A stretch of 64,000 nt of DNA. Source: Candidatus Poribacteria bacterium (GTDB lineage: Bacteria; Poribacteria; WGA-4E; WGA-3G). The position numbers and the translations under genes are program-made. Below, piece by piece: positions 54,137 through 60,811 of this stretch. How positions within the stretch are numbered: position 1 is the stretch's first letter; each line of letters opens with the position of its first letter. A model generated the notes under the pieces. It did no database searches and was not told the DNA's origin. It worked only from the letters and a program-made list of their open reading frames with translations. The DNA lies in NCBI GenBank assembly GCA_012267415.1, contig JAAXGN010000029.1, positions 54,690 to 118,689 on the forward strand. Reading direction: 5' to 3'.

Positions 54137-54997
54137 ATGAACATGATAAAGTCAACGCTAAAATTAGCAATGATTCTCTATATATGCGTAGCACTTACCG
54201 GTGTGTACGCCTTATCTGCCTCGGCAAGAATCACACCTCTTGATACTGATGAAGAGACAACACTCATTACTATTGAAAAGGGTGACACACTCTGGGATCT
54301 CTGTCAGGAACATCTCAAAGATCCTCTCAAATGGAGAGAACTTAGTAAATATAATGATTTTACCAATCCTGATCTGATCTATCCTGGAGAGAAACTCCGC
54401 ATTCCTATTGCCATGGCAAAGAATGTGGTAGAAATGGCTGAAGAAGATGTTAAAGAGCGACAGGAAGAATTAGAGAAACTACGCACCGATCTCGCTGAAT
54501 CTGAAGCAGAACGCGATAAATTGATGGCGGAAATCAAAGGTTTGAATGACAGCATGGCTGAACTCAAGAAAAAAATAGGCGAACTTGAAGCCAGTCAGAA
54601 ATCTCAAGAAAAAGTTATAGAAGCTGTCAATAAAGCAAACACTGACACCGCAAATGATGTCAAAAGAACCGTCAGAAACGCCAGAAACTCACTTCAAGAA
54701 AAGTTAGACACGCTCATTGGCAATCTTGATTCCGCAAAAGAAATGCTGAGTGCTCAACAGAAAGAACTCAAAGCAACACAAGACCATATCAAGACTGTTC
54801 AAGCAGATGTCAAAACTGCATTGGCACATATTGAAACAAACCAGAAAGGCATCGCTGAACTAAAAAGGATGATAGTTGATGCACAAGGCATCCATGAAGA
54901 GGTCTCCTCTAACAAACGCGCTATCGTTTTCATCACTACAGTCGCTGCCGGAATCGGTTTGTTTGTTCTTAACACAATCGGTGGACGTGGAGAATAA
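54137..54997 (+). CDS. LysM peptidoglycan-binding protein with coiled coil
   Basis: ATG 54122 is possible, but GAGGAGA (54124-54130) places the start at 54137 (286 residues). Residues 1-30 are a signal or anchor (STLKLAMILYICVALTGVYALSASA). A LysM domain follows (TLITIEKGDTLWDLCQEHLK ... PDLIYPGEKLRIP). Residues 95-240 are coiled coil rich in Glu, Lys and Ala (EEDVKERQEELEKLRTDLAE onwards). A C-terminal hydrophobic helix (AIVFITTVAAGIGLFVLNTI) could anchor it in the inner membrane. Co-transcribed with the porV-like gene, it could tether the secretion machine to peptidoglycan, like other periplasmic T9SS linkers; this is inference. Confidence 0.75.
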   Translation: MNMIKSTLKLAMILYICVALTGVYALSASARITPLDTDEETTLITIEKGDTLWDLCQEHLKDPLKWRELSKYNDFTNPDLIYPGEKLRIPIAMAKNVVEMAEEDVKERQEELEKLRTDLAESEAERDKLMAEIKGLNDSMAELKKKIGELEASQKSQEKVIEAVNKANTDTANDVKRTVRNARNSLQEKLDTLIGNLDSAKEMLSAQQKELKATQDHIKTVQADVKTALAHIETNQKGIAELKRMIVDAQGIHEEVSSNKRAIVFITTVAAGIGLFVLNTIGGRGE

Positions 54998-55018
54998 TCC
55001 ACGCGACATGGCAATTAG

Positions 55019-55055
55019 GCAGGGAAGGTGTAAAAAACACCTCCCTGCTTTTTTT
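55019..55055 (+). terminator. Intrinsic terminator of the giant/porV/LysM operon
   Basis: GCAGGGAAGGTGT, loop AAAAA, ACACCTCCCTGC (12 paired bases with a one-A bulge), then seven T. It is a textbook rho-independent terminator 22 nt after the LysM gene. Confidence 0.9.
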
Positions 55056-55081
55056 GTAGCACAAACTTTCCAGTTTGTGCC
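55056..55081 (+). repeat. GTAG palindrome, CACAAACT family
   Basis: GTA then GCACAAACT-TTCC-AGTTTGTGC, directly abutting the terminator T-tract. A variant is at 60037. Confidence 0.75.
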
Positions 55082-55094
55082 TTGGCACTCTTTT

Positions 55095-55119
55095 GTAGCA
55101 CAATCTGCCAGATTGTGCC
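55095..55119 (+). repeat. GTAG palindrome, CACAATCT family
   Basis: GTA then GCACAATCT-GCC-AGATTGTGC, 14 nt after the previous element and in the same orientation. Confidence 0.8.
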
Positions 55120-55146
55120 GTTCAATGATGGAAAATCTAATAGAAA

Positions 55147-55155
55147 TGGTATAAC
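55147..55155 (+). promoter_or_regulatory. Extended -10 promoter candidate for the AccA-like gene
   Basis: TGGTATAAC within AGAAATGGTATA, 12 nt before the ATG at 55167. The same 12-mer is found before trkH. A start site about 7 nt downstream would give a very short or leaderless mRNA; no Shine-Dalgarno is present. Confidence 0.4.
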
Positions 55156-55166
55156 ATAAGGCAAAA

Positions 55167-55763
55167 ATGTCATCCCTCAATTTTGACTACAAGCATCCAC
55201 TCTTTGAAAAGACAATACAACTATACGGCGATAGAGTCGGCGGACAAGGAAATTACGAATTCGCTGGACTCGCTGAACTCAACAAGACAAAGGTAATATT
55301 GCTGCATGGTAATACAAACAGTTTTGAACAACCCGCTGATTGGAGACGATTTCAGCGACTCATCAACCTTGCACAACGACTGAAAAAACCAGTTGTCCTA
55401 TGGAATATACATCTTGAAAATGCAGCAACAACACAACATCACACATCATTAGCTTTAGCAACAGCCATACAGAACACAAAAATTCAACTGGTAAAAATGC
55501 AGCTACCTATTATGGCTGTCTATGATGATGCTTATGGATGGAATAATGAATCCGGAAAGATAGGATGGGTTGATGGATGTATTATAGCCAAACAAGATAA
55601 GATGGGAATACAAAACCACACGAATAATAAGGAACGTACTTTAAAAGTAGTTTGTCAACAAAATGAAATTTCAGAACAGATAAAAAAACTATTGAATGAA
55701 TTATCAAAAAAACCAAGCGAAGAATTGGTCATGGATAGATTACAGTCCTTCGGTGTCAATTAG
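55167..55763 (+). CDS. Degenerate AccA-like (carboxyltransferase alpha fold) protein
   Basis: A 198-residue protein resembling the middle of acetyl-CoA carboxylase carboxyltransferase alpha. The pattern YGDRVGGQGNYEFAGLAELN follows AccA's GDR...GLGxxxG region, and NTNSFEQPADWRRFQRLINL then AQRLKKPVVLWNIHLENAAT follows AccA's PEGYRKALRLMxLAxxFxxPVxxxxDTPGA. AccA is about 320 residues, and here the TPGA/Gly-rich oxyanion loops and the GEGGSGGAL segment are not preserved (MAVYDDAYGWNNESGKIGWV stands in their place). It is therefore probably not an active carboxyltransferase. No accD or biotin gene is adjacent. There is no ribosome site, but an extended -10 lies directly upstream. Confidence 0.5.
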   Translation: MSSLNFDYKHPLFEKTIQLYGDRVGGQGNYEFAGLAELNKTKVILLHGNTNSFEQPADWRRFQRLINLAQRLKKPVVLWNIHLENAATTQHHTSLALATAIQNTKIQLVKMQLPIMAVYDDAYGWNNESGKIGWVDGCIIAKQDKMGIQNHTNNKERTLKVVCQQNEISEQIKKLLNELSKKPSEELVMDRLQSFGVN

Positions 55764-55782
55764 TCATGTTCCCAGGCTGGTA

Positions 55783-56601
55783 TTACCCGTTACCTATAAT
55801 TGTATCCCAGAGAAGTTTCGTTACAGAAGCAACAACGGCTATAACTAATACGACCTTAATCCATTTATCACCCATTTTTACTGCCATATGGCTGCCGATC
55901 CAAGCACCCGTTGATGTACCTACGGCAAGAGTCAGACCTAAAACCCAATGCACCTGTCCTTTGCTTAAAAACACACCGAGTGCGATAATAGTATAGAAAA
56001 AAACAATAAAAACCTTGTGTGCATTCGTAATCACCAAATCTTCACCATCAAGTATTCGTAAAGCCGTAATTATCAACAAACCCGTTCCTATTTGAATGAA
56101 CCCGCCATACATACCAACAAAAAAGAGTGCAATGGAAGTGATAACTCTATACTGTCCACCGCTCGGATTGATTCTCTTGTAAAGCCATTCGGTTGGATTA
56201 AAAAACGTCAAGAGTAGCATTGTAACCATTACGATCGCAAGTATGGGTTTGAATGCCTTATCGGGTGTTTCAGTTCCGATGAGAGCTCCAATACTTGCAC
56301 CGACAACTGCTGGAATCGCAAGCAAGGTCGCGTGTCGGAAATTCGAGAACCCTTTTCGTCTATAACCAAAGATGGCACTGAGATTTTGAAGCATAATTGC
56401 AACGCGATTTGTACCATTAGCCAATACTGTTGCTTCTACACCTGAAGGGATGGTTGGAATAGTCGGTATAAGGTAAATCAGAATGGGAACAGTTAACATT
56501 GAACCCCCGAATGCCATCGCGTTAATAAAACCAGCACACATCCCTACACCCATTAGCGCAAGGATCAACAACACATCTATATCAAATATCTCAATCCCCA
56601 T
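55783..56601 (-). CDS. TauE/SafE family sulfite/sulfonate exporter-like permease
   Basis: A polytopic membrane protein of the TauE/SafE (DUF81) family, which moves sulfite, sulfoacetate or related anions. The longest frame starts at 56679, but AAGGAG followed by six bases and ATG at 56601 is the better start (272 residues). Two homologous halves of about four helices are visible; the first contains GVGMCAGFINAMAFGGSMLTVPILIYL, the second FVGMYGGFIQIGTGLLIITAL, the two family GG(F/S) motifs. A small membrane protein gene lies 10 nt upstream. With sulfatases in the window, sulfur-anion export is plausible but unproven. Confidence 0.88.
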   Translation of the reverse strand: MGIEIFDIDVLLILALMGVGMCAGFINAMAFGGSMLTVPILIYLIPTIPTIPSGVEATVLANGTNRVAIMLQNLSAIFGYRRKGFSNFRHATLLAIPAVVGASIGALIGTETPDKAFKPILAIVMVTMLLLTFFNPTEWLYKRINPSGGQYRVITSIALFFVGMYGGFIQIGTGLLIITALRILDGEDLVITNAHKVFIVFFYTIIALGVFLSKGQVHWVLGLTLAVGTSTGAWIGSHMAVKMGDKWIKVVLVIAVVASVTKLLWDTIIGNG

Positions 56602-56611
56602 CCAAATCTCC

Positions 56612-56884
56612 TTAATCTCGTGATGTTTTGCGTGAATCCTGACGCATCCTCGCATACCAAACCAATAAAATGCCAACAAGGTTACCTAACACAATACCGC
56701 AACTCAGTCCTATTAGAATTGAGAAACCTATGGTCTGAAGCATACCATCTCCAAAAGGACAATCCCAATATTTCAAGAGAATCCCCGCACCTGAAATCAC
56801 CACACCAAGCACAAATCCGATACCACCTACGATACCTGCAATGTTTTGATATTTCTTAGATCTTGAAGGCTGAATTTCAAACAT
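56612..56884 (-). CDS. Small two-helix membrane protein
   Basis: A 90-residue protein with a basic N-terminus (PSRSKKYQN) and two Gly-rich helices (IAGIVGGIGFVLGVVISGAGILL and TIGFSILIGLSCGIVLGNLVGILLVWYA), GxxxG-rich, with a basic end (RMRQDSRKTSRD). Both termini are predicted cytoplasmic. It precedes the TauE/SafE gene by 10 nt and may be its partner. No family is recognised. Confidence 0.6.
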   Translation of the reverse strand: MFEIQPSRSKKYQNIAGIVGGIGFVLGVVISGAGILLKYWDCPFGDGMLQTIGFSILIGLSCGIVLGNLVGILLVWYARMRQDSRKTSRD

Positions 56885-56964
56885 AGAATCCTCAACTAAA
56901 TCTTACTGTAATCAGGACATACGCATTTTTTTTTGGGTCGTTATTAGAAGTGAAAGTGTTTGTA

Positions 56965-56984
56965 GTAGGGCAATTCATTGCCCG
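56965..56984 (+). repeat. GTAG palindrome, GGGCAAT family
   Basis: GTAGGGCAATTCATTGCCCG, identical over 20 nt to 11357-11376, both preceded by TTTGTA. Confidence 0.75.
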
Positions 56985-57044
56985 TTCCTTCCCAATATAC
57001 GTTCAATTCTATGTGAAATCGAATCTCCTGCGTAAATCCTGTAT

Positions 57045-57085
57045 AATGCAATAAAAATAGTGGTGTAAGTCTGTAAACACACCAC
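57045..57085 (-). terminator. Possible terminator of the PhyH/lipoprotein/core-MetE operon
   Basis: Read on the minus strand, GTGGTGT-(12 nt)-ACACCAC forms a 7-bp stem (57060-57066 with 57079-57085), followed by CTATTTTTATT. It is about 110 nt past the stop codon. The stem is short, so support is modest. Confidence 0.35.
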
Positions 57086-57192
57086 CAAATAACACCAACT
57101 TAGTAGCAATATATATTGGGAAAGGTTATGATCTTACGATACAAGCTAACTTGCCAAATGCTTGTCGTCATTAAAACAGAAAACATCTGTTA

Positions 57193-58212
57193 TTATGTCA
57201 GTCCGAGATATATGTCTCTCCCTTTTACAAGTGCTTCAATTTTACGATCAACCACTGAACGTTGCAGCATCCAGAAACCGCAGTCAGGATGTATCCACCC
57301 AATTCGTCCTTTTCCTAAAACCTTTTCCGCTTTATCTATAGCGGATGCAACATCGTCAGGTGTTTCAATCGGATTAACTTTAACATCAATCACTCCTATG
57401 CCGAGGGTAATCTCTGGTCTAACATCCTTAAGTGCCTCAAGATCATCATCAGGACGATGTTTCAACTCTAAAACAAGATGGTCGCAACGTAGCATATTCA
57501 AGAAATCAATCAGGCTTTTCCAACTCCCCTTCTGAATGACTTGACCGCCGTAGTTACCAAAGCAGAAATGAACTGCTTTCTCTCCAGCAAATGCGTCAAG
57601 CACAGTGTTTATTGCTTCAGCAGCGCGGGGACCGTCTTCGGGATTACCAGGGATATTTGCTTCATCAATCTGAAGGCATGCACAATCTAATTCACTTATC
57701 TGCGCCGATAATACTTCCGATAAAGCACCAAGGAGTGTGTCAAAGTCCCCGTAGTGTTTATCCAAGAGTGTCCGCGCAAGCATATAAGGACTTGTAACGG
57801 TAAACTTAATATCTCTACCTGCAACACTCACCGCACGTTCACAATCAGACACAAGGTTTAATGTTCCCTCTCCCAATGCCTGTTCAACAACACCAGCGGG
57901 TTTAGCACGGAATGCCATCGTCTGCAGCTGTCTAAACTCAGACCATTCCTGTCGTCCGACCTCTGAACGAACACCTGATAAAGGTCGAATAAAGTAGTCA
58001 ATCATCCCATTCGTTTCTGGATGATTAACATCAAAACGATACAATTCACCATCAGTCGGTAGGTCAATGCCGCGTTGCCTTTGAATATCAACAACGACTC
58101 GTGTGGCATCAATCAAGGTTTGTTCAGTGGGTGTTGCCTGAAGCCAAGTAGGAACTGGATAAGATCCAACAGTAGTCGTTAATATTTCAGGTATAGTCTT
58201 CTGTTCATTCAC
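57193..58212 (-). CDS. Core-MetE methionine synthase-like protein (C-terminal domain only)
   Basis: A 339-residue protein equivalent to the C-terminal catalytic barrel of cobalamin-independent methionine synthase; the N-terminal MetE domain (about 400 residues) is absent. The zinc and homocysteine site is intact: H215 and C217 (VHFCFGN), E249 (LELK) and C311 (HPDCGFWML). DEANIP around residues 183-188 corresponds to the family's DEPA(L/I) loop. Such core-MetE proteins are thought to take the methyl group from a donor other than methyl-tetrahydrofolate triglutamate, for example a corrinoid protein. It is the last gene of a three-gene minus-strand operon (23-nt gap). Confidence 0.85.
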   Translation of the reverse strand: MNEQKTIPEILTTTVGSYPVPTWLQATPTEQTLIDATRVVVDIQRQRGIDLPTDGELYRFDVNHPETNGMIDYFIRPLSGVRSEVGRQEWSEFRQLQTMAFRAKPAGVVEQALGEGTLNLVSDCERAVSVAGRDIKFTVTSPYMLARTLLDKHYGDFDTLLGALSEVLSAQISELDCACLQIDEANIPGNPEDGPRAAEAINTVLDAFAGEKAVHFCFGNYGGQVIQKGSWKSLIDFLNMLRCDHLVLELKHRPDDDLEALKDVRPEITLGIGVIDVKVNPIETPDDVASAIDKAEKVLGKGRIGWIHPDCGFWMLQRSVVDRKIEALVKGRDIYLGLT

Positions 58213-58235
58213 TATCAGTATGCCTTTTGATGGAT

Positions 58236-59246
58236 CTAATTATTCTTCAGTTCATAAGACTCTAATTCATAGAGCGTTACGACTGTCAAACCACCTCGGG
58301 TCTGTTCTTGTGTAAATTTGATGATACCTACATCTGGCGCGACCCATTTGTTAGCCACCGTTAAATCTATATCAAAATTATGTACTTCTGTCCGAAGTGA
58401 CCATTGAAACGATTCTTCTACCTCAAATACGTTCTTAAAAGTACCAGCAGGAACAGTGACAGAATCCTCAAAACGCACCTCAAATTCATCAATGCCGCCA
58501 CCTAAGATGATCGGTAAAGTATCATCAACTAATCTTGCAATATAGCTAACCTCCCATTTCTGGCCGGGAAAAAGAGGGAATTGATATAAAGGCAAATAGG
58601 GATCAAATACAATTGTGTCTTCCGTTCCGGATGTTGTATTCTGTGCATGCTGAATAATCGCTGTAATCTCACCAGAAGCGTCAGTTTCATTACCAAGGTA
58701 AGAATAATTGACGATGTTCTCTAAGTCTTTCCCAGAATTAGTTTTCTGTAATACAAAACTCTCAGTTGTATTTCCATCTTCCAGCTCAATCTGTATGGTA
58801 TCAATAATCTCAAAGGTGACTAAGGTGTCATCAGCACCACGATAACGCCAGATATTCCCAACAGCTAACGGGTAATAGTTGCCGTCTCTACCACGCCATA
58901 CTTGGATATCAAGTGTGCTTGTAGTAGACTTTACACCGTCGCTGACAGTTACCTGAATGTGAGATTTTATCTCCTCATCAGGTGCATTCCAAATTGCACC
59001 TGTCTCATCACCCTCAATTTTACCATGGCTTGCAGCCCAACTATACGTGAGTGGGTCATTGTTCAGGTCGGCGGCTCTCAACTGGATACTGACTTCTGTC
59101 CCGGGATAAACAAATGCTGAATCAACTTCAAAAACCGTAATAACTGGTGCCAAATTACCCGTTTCAGATTCATCAATACCACAACCTATCAGGACGAATA
59201 CTATGCAGATACAGAGCAATACGCTGACTAAGAATACTGTTTTCAT
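58236..59246 (-). CDS. Lipoprotein with PKD/cadherin-like domain
   Basis: A 336-residue lipoprotein: signal VFLVSVLLCICIVFVLIGC with lipobox Cys22. The region 32-113 is a PKD/Ig-like domain (LAPVITVFEVDS, YPGTEVSIQLRAADLNNDPLTYSWAASHGKIEG, IQVTVSDGVKSTTSTLDIQV). The rest is beta-rich with FYPL-like start YYPLAVGNIWRYRG and repeated short strands, resembling domains of unknown function in cell-surface lipoproteins. AAGGAGG precedes the ATG and overlaps the end of the PhyH gene, 3 nt apart. The function is unknown. Confidence 0.75.
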   Translation of the reverse strand: MKTVFLVSVLLCICIVFVLIGCGIDESETGNLAPVITVFEVDSAFVYPGTEVSIQLRAADLNNDPLTYSWAASHGKIEGDETGAIWNAPDEEIKSHIQVTVSDGVKSTTSTLDIQVWRGRDGNYYPLAVGNIWRYRGADDTLVTFEIIDTIQIELEDGNTTESFVLQKTNSGKDLENIVNYSYLGNETDASGEITAIIQHAQNTTSGTEDTIVFDPYLPLYQFPLFPGQKWEVSYIARLVDDTLPIILGGGIDEFEVRFEDSVTVPAGTFKNVFEVEESFQWSLRTEVHNFDIDLTVANKWVAPDVGIIKFTQEQTRGGLTVVTLYELESYELKNN

Positions 59247-59249
59247 TGA

Positions 59250-59984
59250 TTAAGCCTCCTTACCCCGTAAAACTTCACGTGACTGCGTTGTACCGTTACC
59301 TGTTACATTATAAGCAAATGTATTCATTAACCTATCTTTCTTTGAAATGTTGGGAGCGGAACCGTGAATGATAAGTGCATTAAAGAAAACACCATCTCCT
59401 GGTTCCATTTCCACGGCAACAGCATCTTCACGTTCCTGATAATGTCCCGGTAAGAAAACACCAAAGGTCTGATGCTTTCGCTCATGTTCTTGAAGACCCC
59501 AATTATGGCTGCCGGGAACAAACTGGATGCACCCATTTTCAAGATTAGCTTCACTAATAGCTAACTGACAATTGATCATCACAGGTTTATTGCTGTCATT
59601 TTTCCAATAGGCATAATCTTGGTGCCATGGAATTGCCGTTCCATCTCCACCCGCTTTAGGAAGCAACTTGCTATGAAAAAGTGATATATCAGGGCCCATC
59701 ATCCCTTCTAATACATCAAGCACAGCATCAGAACGGAGTAATTTATTCAGTGTAGGACTGACCCTTTCACTATGCATCAACTGCTTAATTAACGGGGGAT
59801 GATCAGGATCATCATAAACTTCCCATGATATGCCAATTCCCTCTGCCGGTTTCTCAGCCATCCGGTTATGAATATCGTCAATTTCAACCAGAATGCTCTC
59901 TATATCTTCAGAAGAAACAAGTTCCTTCTTTAAAAGATAACCGTTCGTTTCATAAAATTCTAACTCTTTATCCGTAATTCCCAT
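59250..59984 (-). CDS. Phytanoyl-CoA dioxygenase family protein
   Basis: PhyH-family enzymes are Fe(II)/2-oxoglutarate oxygenases that hydroxylate small substrates. A start at 60074 is open but runs through a palindromic repeat; GAGGA before the ATG at 59984 gives 244 residues beginning MGITDKELEFYETNGYLL, the usual family start. The iron triad is H121, D123 (PWHQDYAYW) and H207 (IIHGSAPN), with R218 as the 2-oxoglutarate residue. The substrate is unknown; expansions of this family are reported in poribacteria. It heads the operon with a lipoprotein and core-MetE. Confidence 0.9.
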   Translation of the reverse strand: MGITDKELEFYETNGYLLKKELVSSEDIESILVEIDDIHNRMAEKPAEGIGISWEVYDDPDHPPLIKQLMHSERVSPTLNKLLRSDAVLDVLEGMMGPDISLFHSKLLPKAGGDGTAIPWHQDYAYWKNDSNKPVMINCQLAISEANLENGCIQFVPGSHNWGLQEHERKHQTFGVFLPGHYQEREDAVAVEMEPGDGVFFNALIIHGSAPNISKKDRLMNTFAYNVTGNGTTQSREVLRGKEA

Positions 59985-60036
59985 GTTGAGTTCCTCTATA
60001 CAATTAATACCATCTCCAATTGAAAATTTATTAATT

Positions 60037-60060
60037 GTAGCACAAACTTTAGTTTGTACC
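60037..60060 (+). repeat. GTAG palindrome, CACAAACT family
   Basis: GTA then GCACAAACT-TT-AGTTTGTAC, with one mismatch in the right arm; related to 55056-55081. Confidence 0.7.
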
Positions 60061-60242
60061 GTCATCCGTTTCATTTCTAACAGTCGTTAATCGTTGAGAA
60101 TTTAAAAGAAATGGTATATGATATGTTGTCAATTATAAACAATATTGCATAAAAAATCAAGAGACTTTTAACGCCATTTGTCCCTTGAATATAGTATTAC
60201 CTAAAACTAAAGATGCACTTAACCATCATCAAGCACTGGCTC

Positions 60243-60265
60243 GTAGGGGCTGGGTTTCCCAGCCC
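60243..60265 (+). repeat. GTAG palindrome, GGGCTGGG family
   Basis: GTAGG then GGCTGGG-TTT-CCCAGCC in an 8-bp GC-rich stem, the plus-strand version of the element inside nuoH (GGGCGGGG arms). Confidence 0.8.
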
Positions 60266-60448
60266 GCTGCAATTCATTTGCCGTTGTGCAAGGAAGTGTA
60301 ATGATATTTTTAGGTTTCACTCTAATTCTACAAATTTCCCAAAACCGGATGAACCTGTCATTATTCAAAACGTATCAAACAGGAAATTGGTTTACTTCAC
60401 TTGTCAATTCTGCTACAATACTAACAAATGCCGTGATCGGACAACATA

Positions 60449-60811
60449 ATGGACTATACACTTGAAAACTGTCAAAAACTCGTAGATGATTGGATAAATA
60501 CACTCGGTGTGCGCTATTTTTCGGAACTAACCAATACCGTTATCCTAATGGAAGAGGTAGGTGAGTTAGCAAGAATAATGGCGCGCGAATACGGCGACCA
60601 AAGTTACAAGGAAAATCAACCAGATTTAGAACTCGCAGATGAAATGGCAGACATACTGTTTGTACTATTCTGTTTAGCAAATCAAACAGGGATACAACTT
60701 GAGGAAGCTTTCCAGAAATCAATGCAAAAAAGAACAGAACGAGATAAGGAACGACATATAAAAAACCCAAAACTTCACAGGAATAGCGGAGATGAAGAAA
60801 ATAATCCATAG
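60449..60811 (+). CDS. MazG-like nucleotide pyrophosphohydrolase
   Basis: MazG-fold enzymes hydrolyse NTPs, (d)NTPs or related nucleotides to monophosphate and pyrophosphate. The 120-residue protein is a single-domain form with the magnesium motif E35-E36-x2-E39 (MEEVGELARIM) and E65-x2-D68 (DEMADILF). The basic C-terminal tail (QKRTERDKERHIKNPKL) is common in this subgroup. It overlaps the next gene by 20 nt, so the two are translationally coupled, although no functional link is evident. Confidence 0.85.
   Translation: MDYTLENCQKLVDDWINTLGVRYFSELTNTVILMEEVGELARIMAREYGDQSYKENQPDLELADEMADILFVLFCLANQTGIQLEEAFQKSMQKRTERDKERHIKNPKLHRNSGDEENNP

Larger units (their letters stand above)
56885..57192. 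other. Intergenic region with GTAG palindrome
   Basis: No gene is supported in these 308 nt. They hold the GTAG palindrome at 56965-56984, a T9 run (plus strand) near 56926, and a 7-bp hairpin at 57060-57085 that may end the core-MetE transcript on the minus strand. Confidence 0.5.
59985..60448. other. Divergent intergenic region between PhyH and MazG genes
   Basis: No gene is seen in these 464 nt. They contain two GTAG palindromes (60037-60060 and 60243-60265), an AGAAATGGTATA promoter-like motif at 60107-60118, and a GC-poor remainder. Promoters for both flanking genes should lie here. Confidence 0.5.

Noticed and set aside
57116..57535. Plus-strand 139-codon frame overlapping core-MetE
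   Set aside because: It is the complement of a well-supported enzyme; the translation has no recognisable fold.
59985..60074. N-terminal extension of the PhyH gene
   Set aside because: The added codons are translated GTAG palindrome and do not match the family; GAGGA supports ATG at 59984.
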